A stretch of DNA of 64,000 nt from Ecdyonurus torrentis (Eukaryota > Arthropoda > Insecta > Ephemeroptera > Heptageniidae): contig OX439137.1 of assembly GCA_949318235.1 (NCBI GenBank), positions 18,024,687-18,088,686 of the forward strand. The letters are read 5' to 3'. Made by a program: the position numbers and the translations under genes. Below the pieces are notes generated by a model that did no database searches, was not told where the DNA came from, and was given only the letters and a program-made list of their open reading frames with translations. This document shows, piece after piece, positions 28,362 to 44,070 of this stretch; position 1 is the stretch's first letter, and each line of letters begins with the position of its first letter.

Positions 28362-28878
28362 AGAAATAGTAAAGTAGGCAATATCTACTTAATTATAAGT
28401 TTTCTCCACCGTTTGTAAGACTGCATTATTTTGTTTAAAGAAAACACAAGACTATATAATAGTAAATTTGAAAGAAAATGCTAGAAATACACTGGTTTTA
28501 CCATAATGAAGAAATAGTCGCATAGTTAAGCAACAATTTTTTCAAGAACATAGATAAAAAAAATATATAGTAATAATAACATATTTATATATAAATGTAT
28601 ATATAATACCTATATATTTATAAAGAAAAAGAAAGAAACACAGAAACAAAGAAAGAAAGAAAATAAATAAAACTCAAACAATCGATCGAACTATATGAGA
28701 CTCTTCACTACGGCGTTTCTCCTAACATTTTCTTTCCAATTTATCTTTCCTAACTATGATGGTTAATTATCCTAATTATCACAAGACTAATATAATTTAA
28801 TTTTATTCAATAAACACACATGGTGTACAACATAACCTAAATTTACAAAATAAGAAATATTAAATTACATACATAAAC
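28362..28878. other. Intergenic, contains the 70-bp dispersed module
   Basis: Holds two pieces of the TTACCATAxTGAAGA / GACTCTTCACTACGG module and otherwise AT-rich DNA. No gene seen. Confidence 0.4.
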
Positions 28879-29166
28879 TTAATCTTGAGCATAAGCTGTT
28901 TGACTAATGTTTTGATTAGTACAGTTCAGCAAATGATATAGATCACATGGTTCACCACACAATTTACATTTACATGAGGTACCACACTCGTGGTACTCTT
29001 TAGTTAAGAAAATCTTATGATGAAAACTGTTCACTGCGAATCTAGTAAAAATGTGTATTCTTAAAATTTGGATTTTTCCAATCAACATTATCAAAGATTG
29101 AGGTATTGTAAAATGATATGTTGATGTCCTCAGACTTATCAACTCTTCTTCTGATAAACGACTCAA
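28879..29166 (-). pseudogene. Possible non-LTR retrotransposon C-terminal remnant
   Basis: A 95-codon minus-strand frame contains CKLCGEPCDLYHLLNC, a C-x2-C-x7-H-x4-C arrangement like the zinc knuckle at the end of many LINE reverse transcriptases, preceded by hydrophobic sequence. No other LINE domain is visible nearby. Chance similarity cannot be excluded. Confidence 0.35.
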
Positions 29167-29598
29167 TAAAGACTATAATATATGGTTAATGAAAAATGAA
29201 ATCTCGTGCAGGTTTTTATATTATAGGTAAACAAATGTCAAAATTGTATTCATACATATTTTATTCATTTCTTTCATTCTACAACTTTCAATAGCAGTTA
29301 TATAGCTTAGTAGGTTATTACCTCAAAATAAACAATGTAAAAATTATTGCAAGTAAAATATTTATATATATAGGACAATAATAATTAATATTTAAGTCAA
29401 TTTGTATTTAACATTTTGCCATCAATTATTGATTTATGTTCCTGATATTAAAAAGACAATAACTTGAATGTGCTAAATAGAAATTAAGACAAATTGAAGA
29501 AAATGGTAGCTATAATAATATGTAATTATGTATTTTTATATGTTCTATTTTTAGATTCTAATATAGCTTAATTTTTAACTAAATAAATTTTTTCATAT

Positions 29599-29798
29599 AC
29601 AGTATATCTCTTGATTTTGTGAATTTTGATTCAGCAATTTTCTCCATTTCATGAAATGCTCATAGTTGGGTCTGCAGCTAGCAGACTGCAATATAAGCTT
29701 GCCTATGTTGTGAAGCTCTTGATTTTGTGAAATTAACATTTGCTGAGTCCCTTGCATTTTCACAAAAGAGAGAGAGAGAGAGAGAGAGTTTACTGTAT
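29599..29798. mobile_element. Possible MITE with TACAGTA ends
   Basis: ACAGTATATCTCTTGATTTT at the left and CACAAAAGAGAG..TTTACTGTA at the right, with a GA run inside the right end. Weakly supported. Confidence 0.35.
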
Positions 29799-29859
29799 AA
29801 ATATAACTTATATTAATTTTTGAAATTATTATTATGTTATATTTATGTTATTCAATGTT

Positions 29860-30095
29860 ATTCAAGATTATAGTGCATGATTTCTGCAACTAAAATGATG
29901 ATCACAAATGGTTATTCAAATAATGTAATTGCATTTTTTTTTTCTTTTTTAACGAGAAAAAAGAAATAGTGATTTTCGTAAACTCTGTTCACTTGCTATA
30001 AAAAAAATGCGCAATGCAATTTCAAAAGCATTATAGGTAATCATCATTATTTTTGTGGTTTGGAGCACAATTAAAACATGTTTACAAACATTATT
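29860..30095. repeat. Decayed family I element
   Basis: Contains AAAATGATGATCACAAATGG and GTAAACTCTGTTC in the family order; pairing is degraded. Confidence 0.45.
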
Positions 30096-30157
30096 AATGA
30101 CATATATGTATGATCGTAAACTTCTTTAATTGCTTCAAAAAATGCACAATTCCATTT

Positions 30158-30555
30158 AAGGCGGTGGGGGACCGACTTGGACCGGAAATCGCTAAAAGAA
30201 CAACTATATTTTCCCAATAATTTTTTGTACGTGATTTAATTCCAATAAAACAAACACTATAATTTTAATTAAAATCAAGTAAATTTAAAATATATTTTTT
30301 TATACCAAAAAAAATTTTTAATGATATTTTTAATTGTAAAAAAGTTTCTAATTTGACTAAAATTTCCCGCTCAAATTTAAATTTCCACATTTACATGTTA
30401 TCTTTAAAGTGTAATAACTTAAATATTTGATCGTGTTTTCACATGTTTGACATAACTAAATTTTTAAGTTACATTTCTTCTTTACTTTGTGTTATTATTA
30501 TTATTCGCAACCGTCCTAGTTTGCGAGATATCAGGCGGTCACCTACCCCCTTAAA
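30158..30555. mobile_element. Family H element, full length
   Basis: TTAAGGCGGTGGGGGACCGAC at the left and CGGTCACCTACCCCCTTAA at the right, about 398 bp. Internal CTAGTTTGCGAGATATCAG. Confidence 0.78.
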
Positions 30556-30597
30556 AGCAATAATGGGTGGGATCATCATTTTCTCTGTTAGAAGCAC

Positions 30598-30598
<1 letters not shown>

Positions 30599-30637
<39 letters not shown>
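30599..30637. repeat. Poly-A tract
   Basis: About 38 consecutive A. Confidence 0.9.
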
Positions 30638-30638
<1 letters not shown>

Positions 30639-31742
30639 ATGAAAAATGGTATGCAAAAAACGTATATATTTATATTATTGTGTTTTAAGTGCCATGATTT
30701 TGCAGCAAAATATGTAGAGAGTGAAGGGTGAAAATGTAAAACATTTTGTAAAAAAACCCCTTGCCTTTTATAACTATATAGGCCTATTAATATAGGCCTA
30801 TTATATAATAAATATATATCATTATGTGTGTACCGTGTACGTGTTTTAGCATATTATATTATATGTATTTTTTAGGAAGCTAGGTGTAGAAGATTCGAGT
30901 GGGCCATATATTTTAAGGCCTATAAAATATATACACGTACCTTTTAGTTCATGCAAAAATGTAACTTTCTTTGTCTTGATTTTTTTCTAATAAATATGAT
31001 CATTCAATTTATTTTGTTTTCATTTTTAATAATGATAGAATACAAAAAAATACTACTTCTTTAATATATAATTTTAATATAATTTGATTTTTAACACGTA
31101 AATGTAATCACACCGATATGATGAAAAATTAATAAATTTTCTATTTGTCGTTTCAAATATCAAATATGCAAAAAAGTACACGTAAAAAAAGTGGCAAAGA
31201 AAATGCAAGGAGGTATCATATGAGCTCTTACCATAGTGAAGAGATATGGGTCCATGGCTTGATCATCTTGCTAGTAAACCTTATAAAAAATCAAAATCAA
31301 GTATGGGACTCTCTTTCACTCTGGTAAAGCCCTTGCTGGTTTTTCCTAGCATTTTCTCTCAAATTTATCCTAACCATGATGGTTTATATACCTCAATATC
31401 TCAAGACTATTATATAAGACTATAGTAAGTATTTTTAATCAACTTTTGAAAGTCGAGAAATGGTGTCATGGGCATGCAGTGACTTTTTCCTATGCCCACA
31501 TGCATAAGATACATCATTATTTTTATTTCAAAAAATTAATAGAAAAAATACTGGATAAACTCAAAAATTAGAAATCCACATATCAATCAATTTAGGAAGA
31601 TATCTTTTAGAATATAAAATAAAATTACCACCTTTTTTTTTTTTTTTTTTTTAGTCTTTTTTATTTATTAATTCACTTATGTTTCTGGTATTTTAGAGAT
31701 GCCATATTGATGGTGCTAAATAGAAATAAATATGTATTCAAA
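30638..31742. other. Intergenic, little recognised
   Basis: AT-rich. The only recurring piece is the dispersed module at 31223-31345 (TTACCATAGTGAAGAGATA). No coding pattern. Confidence 0.4.
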
Positions 31743-31903
31743 GAAAGTATAGGAGAAAGCAGCAAGTGGCTTGCTTACCACGATGAGGTCCTTAGCTTGG
31801 TGACAGTCTTGATGGCACAGCTTACACAAATATTTACAATTTAACTAAACAAGCTACGTTGCTTGTTGGTTTCTCCTATCCTTTCTTTAATTACATATTC
31901 AAA
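31743..31903. repeat. Shortened relative of the 22640 foldback
   Basis: AGTATAGGAGAAAGCAGCAAG to CTTGTTGGTTTCTCCTATCC, lacking the repeated centre. Confidence 0.7.
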
Positions 31904-33336
31904 TGACAATGGTTTAATATTTCCTAATTAATGTTACAGTACTTATAATCATGTTACAATTAAGGTAGACTGATACTGGTAGTATGTAAAATAAATTATA
32001 TGTGTGTCTATTTTTATAATAGGCTTATATCCTTTTTTCATATTCTTGCAGACTTAAATTTTTTACTTAATAATAAAAAGTGTTTTACATATGAAAAAAA
32101 ATTCTTGCAATAATTTTTCATCGTTTCATATTATGTTTAATGGAGCTTATTGGTTTAGCGTGCAGGGAAAACTAAGGGGTCTCTAATTTAACATTACGCT
32201 TATAGGGAAAAACACTTTTTATTTTTTTTATTTATTATTATTATTATTTTTTTTTTGCGAATATTGAGAAAACTACTTCACCATTTTTGGAGAAATTTAA
32301 ATGAGAAATACTAAACATACTTTTACATGGTTTTAGCCATTGAAAATTTTTTAGATTTTTTTAAACTGATAAGCTCCATTGTATATGCAAGGGTGATATA
32401 ATGTGTCATGTTCACTTTGAGCAAAACAATTTGCATTTTTTTTTTATTAATATTTCTTTTTTTAAAGTTAATAATATTTTAATGTATGACATTAAATTTT
32501 ATGGCATATCACCCTGGCATTATATTTATAGATTTTATTTTAGTATTTTTTTTTTGAGGGGCTAAGAGTGTGAGAGTTGGCCAAATGTCTGAAAGGCCTG
32601 TACTTGCCCATTCAATTTATATATTGTTTTATTTTTAATTATGATAGAATTAACTAAGTGATAATTAAAAATTAAAAGAAATATATGCGTTACGCTATTA
32701 GGAAAAATCAACTAATAAATTAAACATTTTTTAACACATTCGAGGAAATTTTTGTTTTTATTTTAATAATTATTTGACAACATATTTAATTATGTAACAA
32801 TTTTAGTTTAAGTATTGTTTTACTGATCCCTTGTTTAATTAATTAATTGCTAATAAAAACGTAACAACGCAACCCCTTTCAGGCTGAATTTATGTGATTT
32901 GCATCACATGTAATTTCTATTTTCTAAAATTCATTCTAAATACAAATGCATTTTTTTTTTACTAGAATTGTGCAAAGAAAAATGAAAGACAGCAAGTGAA
33001 TAAATTTATTATTAGGACCAAGGAGAACTAGAAAAATAAAATTAGTTTCATTTTTATTTATTTATTTATTTAATATGAATAAAAAAAAGCAATTAGGATT
33101 TTAGGTAGCATGGTAGTAAAAAATAAAATATTTACAAAATACATCTTGATTTTTGACTTTTTTTTTGTACAATAATTTTGACAAATAATTCTGTAGCTTT
33201 AGTTATAGCTGCTTCATTGCTACATAATAAAAGAAAGAACGTTAAATGTAGATAGGAACACAAAGTTGTCTGCTAGGACCTTGATAGTTTGAGTGGAGAT
33301 TTTCTCACTAAAAACTACTTTTGCAAGTCTTGTATT
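31904..33336. other. Intergenic AT-rich stretch
   Basis: Contains a family F repeat (32135-32400) and a fragment of the foldback at 47350 (33190-33260). Nothing else recognised. Confidence 0.45.
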
Positions 33337-33376
33337 AAGGTAGTAGTTGCACTGACTGATATCTCTCCACAGTAGC

Positions 33377-33667
33377 TATAGACGAGTTGCAATCATATTT
33401 AAGAGCCGCCATTTTGCTGGTTATGAATACATAGGCCAGCATAGGAAAAACGTCATTTTTTTTTAATAGCAAAAGAAGCTTCAAACCTCAATCAAAGTCT
33501 TATTTCTAGCTCCTAATAAGCTCGAAGAATATGATAAAAATTTGTTCAGTTGAAATAAACTCTTATTAAGTGAAAAATTAGGAGAAATGATGTTTCCCCT
33601 ATGCTGGACAATACATTAGGCACCACAAACATGGCGACAAAGCGCAAGTATGTGCAAGGGGTCTATA
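33377..33667 (-). mobile_element. Family B MITE
   Basis: About 291 bp with ends TATAGACGAGTTGCA and TGTGCAAGGGGTCTATA, internal AGAGCCGCCATTTTGCTGG and ACATGGCGACAAAGCGCAAG. Inserted, together with a palindrome, into a family H element. Confidence 0.8.
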
Positions 33668-33860
33668 CAGTAGATTATCTCCTATGCTGAGAATGTCAGA
33701 TCAAATGTGGGCCATAATTGTGACTGGGTCAAGACTGCAGAACTAGAAGCCGTCATTTGAAGTAACGTTACGCGTCTAGTTCTGCAGTCTTCACCCGGTC
33801 GCAAATGTAGCGTGCATTGATCTGACATTCTCAGTACAGGAGATAATATACTGTATCGTA
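33668..33860. repeat. Family J palindrome
   Basis: GCTGAGAATGTCAGATCAAA pairs with ATTGATCTGACATTCTCAG, and CTGCAGAACTAGA with TCTAGTTCTGCAG. Half copies at 41577-41690, 16990-17070 and 13835-14010. Confidence 0.8.
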
Positions 33861-34159
33861 TACTGTGATATCTCTCAAACTAGACGGTCACTAATTATAA
33901 TATTAACACAAAGTAAAGAAGAAATGTTACTTAAAAAGTTTAGCTACATCAAACATGTGAAAACACGATCAAATATTTAAGTTACGTATTACACATTAAA
34001 GATTACATGCAAATGTGGAAATTCAAATTAGGAACTTCATTAAAATTAAAAATATAATTAAAACTTATTAAATGCTGTAACAGTTTTTTTTTTTTTTTTA
34101 AATTTATTCGATTTTATTTGAAAATTGTTGTTTTTGTTTTGCTGGAAATAAAAAAGTAC

Positions 34160-34745
34160 ATAAAGAATGGAGCTTATTGGTATAGCGCACGGGGAAAGCT
34201 AAGGGTCTCCTAATTTAACATTACGCTTACGGGGAAAAACACGTTTTTGGATTTTTGAGACAACTACTACACCAATTTCTGAGAAATTTAAATGAGAAAC
34301 ATTAGAAATACTTTTACATGTTTTAAGACATAGAAAATTTTAAGACTTTTTTTAAACTGATAACCTCCATTATTGTGAAAATATGGTTCCTATTTTAAGG
34401 TGGGAAATCAGCTACTGTGGGATTTGACTAAAAAGTCATAAAGAAAGAAGTCTGAAATTTCACCCAGTGACTAGAATTTTAGATATCTTCAAAAATATAA
34501 AAATTTTGGGGGGTCACCAATCACTATACTAGATTTTAAATAAGGATTTTTTTAAACTTTAGTCCCATAAGAGCCCATGCTATTTTCATTAATAATTTTC
34601 TCTTCTATCTGATGGTCATGAGTTCTAAATTTTTTATCATAAGTAGGTAGCTGTTACTTTTAAATAGCAACATAATGTTTTGCAAGCTTTTTTTTTTTAT
34701 TATTATTATTTTTTAAATGCAAGCTATCTGAATACAATTTGCGGT
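34160..34745. repeat. Family F plus family E repeats downstream of BTB copy 3
   Basis: Family F to about 34380, then family E (GGGATTTGACTAAAAAGTC, CCCATAAGAGC, TAGGTAGCTGTTACT), which recurs at about 44690-44840, 52655-53030 and 63762-64000. Confidence 0.55.
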
Positions 34746-34753
34746 CACCTTAT

Positions 34754-39662
<4,909 letters not shown>

Positions 39663-39727
39663 CTTAGTCTGAAATATAGCAGAATAATCATATATTTATA
39701 TACCAGTGACGTTAGCATAATGTAGCA

Positions 39728-40014
39728 TGTACAGCTCTAGCCAAAAGTTTGAGAAAGATTTGCATAGGCAACCCAGCAATCACACTATGTGAATGTCTGT
39801 CAGAAGGTCCGCGAACAAAAGGCCCTTGGACAAAAGGCCCTGGATGCACACACGTAAAGCATATCGGCGAGCGGCGCACGCAGGTAGGGTCTTTTGTCAT
39901 AGGGCCTTTTGTCCGCGGGCCTTCTGTCTGTATACACACTATGTTATCTTTATATGAGAAAACACAGCAGCTGCTGCTGCCCCCCGTTCGGGAACTTATG
40001 GCCAGAGCTGTACA
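39728..40014. mobile_element. Inverted-repeat element with nested palindrome
   Basis: Ends TGTACAGCTCTAGCC and GGCCAGAGCTGTACA. Inside, 39799-39929 is a second hairpin with AAAGGCCCTTGGACAAAAGG and inverse. Lies upstream of the first coding exon of BTB copy 3. Confidence 0.75.
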
Positions 40015-40357
40015 CTCTATATATATCATGGTATATACCGAAAATAAATCTGACCGTTTTGCGATAGTTTCAAGTTTTACCGTTATAATAAATTATTACA
40101 TACATAATGTATACAGACATAATTTGAAGCGTACGTCAGTCAGATTTATTCAGGACCACATTGTGTATGCATATTGTGACAACCCTCAATAAATATCATA
40201 TCAAAAATATGATTATGTCACAATATATGTAGTTATAGCAAAGATTAAATCTTACACTAAGAATGTAAGATTTTATTTTCGGCGTTGCATCACAAAATTG
40301 AACGCGGGTTTATTATTATTTTTTTTTTTTCGTATGTACAATCATTATCTGCATCCA

Positions 40358-40655
40358 TATAGACCGCTTGCACTCATATTTAAGAGCCGCCATTTTGTTG
40401 GTCAGGAATACATAGGCCAGCATAGGAAAAACATATCATTTTTATTTTTTTAATAGCAAAAGAAGCTTCAAACCTCAATCAAAGCCTTATTTCTAGCTCC
40501 TAATAAGCTCGAAGGATATGAGAAAAATTTGTTGAGTTGAAATAAACAATTTTTTATGTGAAAAGTTAGGAAAAACGAAGTTTCTCCTATGCTGGGCAAT
40601 GCATTAGTCACCACAAACATGGCGACAAAGCGCAAGGATGTGCAAGGGGTCTATA
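40358..40655 (-). mobile_element. Family B MITE
   Basis: Full copy, ends TATAGACCGCTTGCA and TGTGCAAGGGGTCTATA, closely similar throughout to the copy at 33377. Confidence 0.8.
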
Positions 40656-40739
40656 AAATAATGTGACTTTTGTAACAAACCTAAATTTACACCGTCTTGA
40701 AATATATAAAGTGACAAATTAATGAATCCTATATGCAAA

Positions 40740-40890
40740 TTCAATTATTTCAATTCTAGCTAGCCGACGATCCGGTCCGGGTCCGGGTTATCTCTGGGTC
40801 TGGAATCTGGAAGGCAGCTGGAAGCTGGAATGAGCTGGAATGCCCGGGCACCGGGAACGCCCAGGTTACGCCCCCACCCGCCACTCGCTT
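40740..40890. other. GC-rich island
   Basis: Locally GC-rich compared with its surroundings (GGTCCGGGTCCGGG, CTGGAAGCTGGAATG repeats). Upstream of BTB copy 3, possibly promoter-related or repeat-derived. Confidence 0.3.
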
Positions 40891-41204
40891 GATACAATGG
40901 AAAATAACTATGATCTACAGACCCTCTGTTGTTATACAACCCTATTAAAGTTACTATAAGCCTGAGCAATAAAATTATTTTACCTTTAGATATCAATCGT
41001 GCAGGACTACAGAAGTATAAAGGTAATTTGGAGGAGGGTACAAACCGAGCCTCCATACAATAGCACTAATAGCAGACAACAAAAATAACTGCGAATTTCG
41101 TTCTTCAACTATATTTTATTAAAACCGGGAAAATGTAAATATTTTAAAATACCAAGTATCTCGCTGCCCCCCGCAATCGACAAATAGACCCTGAATAGAC
41201 CCTG

Positions 41205-41542
41205 TATAAGGGTGTATGCATTCAAGTTAAAGTCGACGCCATGTTGGATCACTCAATAACATGGGCAGAACATGGATGACGTTATATACATATGGAAGTA
41301 ACTCATTTTGCCAGTTTAAAAACACTATATAAGCAATACTTTTGAGAGCATTTTGCGATGCTGTAAATAAACATCTTGAATTAAGTATCAAGTATGTGAG
41401 AAAAATAATAATAACAAAAAAATTCCACAGATTTCCTAAAGAAAATTGCCTAAAACTAAGTAAGCCCTATGCTGAGCAATGTTGTTCACTACTCCAGTAT
41501 GGCCTCCAAGTGCATTAAACATGACGTCATGCGCATACACCA
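41205..41542 (-). mobile_element. Family A MITE
   Basis: Inverted near-full copy: TATAAGGGTGTATGCATT at the left and TGACGTCATGCGCATACACC at the right, upstream of BTB copy 3. Confidence 0.8.
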
Positions 41543-41689
41543 GACATACACCAGACACCTGTATATATAACAGTAGGTTATCTTCTATACTGAGAATGTC
41601 AGATCAATGCGCGCTACAATTGCACTGAGTGAAAGACTGCAGAACTAGACGTGTAACGTTACTTCAAATGACGACTTATAGTTTATTTA

Positions 41690-41995
41690 TTTATTTACTG
41701 TATGTCTTACTAAGACCCCGTATTCGAGAGGACCGTTGAGCAGTGACAGAAGGTTGCCAAGAAAGGCGCAAGCGCGCATGTTTAACCTGATCTACCCTTA
41801 TTTGAGGGATGAAAGGATGTAGAAGGAAGAGGTAGTGTTGGTAGAAAGGATTGGAAGGTAGCGGCTACGTGGCCTATAGTTAGGAACTGCCCGCAGTCAT
41901 TCGACAGGGTGGTGCATGCAGGAAACCATAGAAAACGCTGCATGCGTGGACAGCCCAGATAATCTACTGTATAGCTACTGTGCACCAAACGCAAT
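41690..41995 (-). mobile_element. Possible retroposon tail sequence
   Basis: Read on the minus strand, a GC-richer unit of about 280 bp ends in CTTAGTAAGACATACAG followed by AAAT repeats, as retroposon 3' ends do. No coding or Pol III boxes recognised. Confidence 0.35.
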
Positions 41996-42091
41996 GCAGG
42001 AAAATCAAATACAATTCAGCTTACACATATATATTTAGTAAAAATTTGTTATACATGCACACAACTGGGGAAAATTATTATTATTTTTTTT

Positions 42092-42253
42092 TTAAGGCAC
42101 GCGCAGCCGTCTTATTTTATTTAGTACTAAATTAATTCAAGAAAATAAGCCTTTGTGATTGGCTGAGAGTCGACTCTCAGCCAATCACAGCGGCTTATTT
42201 TTTTAAATTAATTTAGTACTAAATAAAATAAGACGGCTGAGCGGGCCTTTATA
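42092..42253. repeat. Family L palindrome
   Basis: Nearly perfect hairpin with its centre at GAGAGTCGACTCTC (about 42172), and arms ending AGCCGTCTTATTTTATTTAG and inverse. Confidence 0.88.
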
Positions 42254-43209
42254 ATTAATTGATTATTATTTTAATTTTAATATTTTTGAAAAACAGATTA
42301 TTAATTGATATACAAAAAAAAAAAGTTGAGAATTGCCTTGTCTCCCTAATTTACATAAAACATAAATTTAACAAATTATTCAGTTACATAGGTAACTTTT
42401 CAGAACAAACTATAATAACTTATAGTCAAAAAAAATTTAAACAGTAACAAATCGCTATAGTATAAAAGTAATTTCTTTAGTGGTTTAGCTCTGCACATCT
42501 TAACAAACTTTTTATATACAGTATCTAACAAATTTATTATAAAAAAAGTCTGAGGTTACTTTTTTTACATGTAATAAAGAAAGAGCATCAATCTGTCTAG
42601 AGGCTGACCTTAATCACGTCTATTTTCTATCTAAAATTCGTCCTAAATAACTGTTTTTTGTTTTGTTTGTTTTTTCCTTAAATTAAAACTTAAAAATATG
42701 AAAGAAAAAGAAACTTATTTTTATTTATTTTTATTTATTTATTTTTAATATATATTCTTTAGTCAAGTGATTCTGAATCCATGAATTATTTGAAACTTAT
42801 CTTATAAGTTAGTGTTAGAGAAATAGAAAAACACAATAAATTTTATTTTTATTTGTGTATATAAAAATAAGCATGGAATTTCAGAATGCGAGTTAAATAT
42901 AAAAATGCAATATTTTCACAACAAAATTTTACAACGAAATTTTCTTGAAATTAGAACATTTTACTTTGTATTACATACACGGTGCTCTAATTTCTCTCGC
43001 ACTTTATCTATCCTTTTATTTTATTATCCATTATAATAGCAATTTTTTTTTTTTTTTTTTTTTTAATATTTAAAATAAAGTTTTTTTTTTTTTACACTTA
43101 CTTAACTTTTTTTTATTTTTTTATTTTTTATTTTTTTTTCATGTACAGACGTAGGAATGGTAAGAGAAATAACATCCTTCCCATCTTCATACGTCTGCTA
43201 CCAATGTGG
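42254..43209. other. Intergenic AT-rich stretch, nothing recognised
   Basis: Low-complexity A/T with T runs near 43040-43140 and no supported feature. Confidence 0.5.
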
Positions 43210-44003
43210 AAGACTAATAATTTTTGGGACATTATTTGAGCACATTTTTTAGAAAGATTATAATTAGTAGATTCTATTGACGTCAATATTTACCTTTATT
43301 AATTAAATATTATGTATATTAAGGAAAATAAACCATCGCGGTTAGGTATGATAAATTGAAAGAAAAGGATAGGAGAAAACCAGCAAGGGCCTTACCATAG
43401 TGAAGAGAGTCCCATAGTTCGGTGAAAATCTTGCTAGCACAGATATAAAATAACTAACACATTGGAAATATTTCGGCAATCGACTCCAAGAGAGATATGG
43501 AGCGTGTTATGCCTTCATCAGTCCTTACAGACTCACAGAGAGAAACTATGAATGATGGCTCTGCTGGTGTTACTTTGTGGTGTATATAGATGTGGTGAGG
43601 GTGGGGGAAGTTTGGTAGGATATGATGAGCAAGGATAATAAATTTCAGTAATTAATTCATTATGTAAAAGTGGCGGCCATGCCCAAAAGAAGCCTGTGTC
43701 GTTATTCATTTGTTTGAATTTGCAGCGGAGTCTGATTTTCTTCTGCAAATTTTGATACGAGAATTTTAAAATTCAAACTCAAATTCTCGTATCAAAAATT
43801 TGCAGAAGAAGATCAGACTCCGCTGCAGATTCAAACAAATGAGTAATGGCACAGGCTTCTTGGAAACGAGGCCGCCACTTTTAAATCATGAATTAATTGC
43901 TGAAATTTAATTAATAAAGGTAAATATTGACGTCACTAGAATCTACTAATTATACTCTTTCTAAAAATGTGCTCAAATATTGTCCCAAAAATCATTAGTC
44001 TTC
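43210..44003. repeat. Large composite foldback element
   Basis: GACTAATAATTTTTGGGACA at the left and TGTCCCAAAAATCATTAGTC at the right. Arms contain TTGACGTCAATATTTACC; the centre is a strong hairpin (ATTCTCGTATCAAA, GCAGCGGAGTCTGATTTTC). Related to 7606-8037. Just downstream of the Dsn1-like stop. Confidence 0.85.
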
Positions 44004-44070
44004 CTCATTAGGACCTTACAGTAACTGGGTCTGGACCAAAAATGTTTTTAAAATGTAAAAAAAGGTAAAA

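Larger units (their letters stand above)
33337..34160. mobile_element. Family H element split by nested insertions
   Basis: The left end TTAAGGTAGTAGTTGCACTG is separated from its body (ATATCTCTCAAACTAGACGG) by a family B element and a palindrome. TGATATCTCT is repeated on both sides (33357-33366, 33866-33875). Confidence 0.65.

Noticed and set aside
39749..40192. 147-codon frame with repeated TKGP/RGP motifs
   Set aside because: The repeats come from a palindromic element; the opposite strand shows a mirrored frame.
40760..41056. 98-codon minus-strand frame in GC-rich DNA
   Set aside because: No domain, no splice context and repetitive CTGGAATCTGG words; more likely repeat or promoter DNA.
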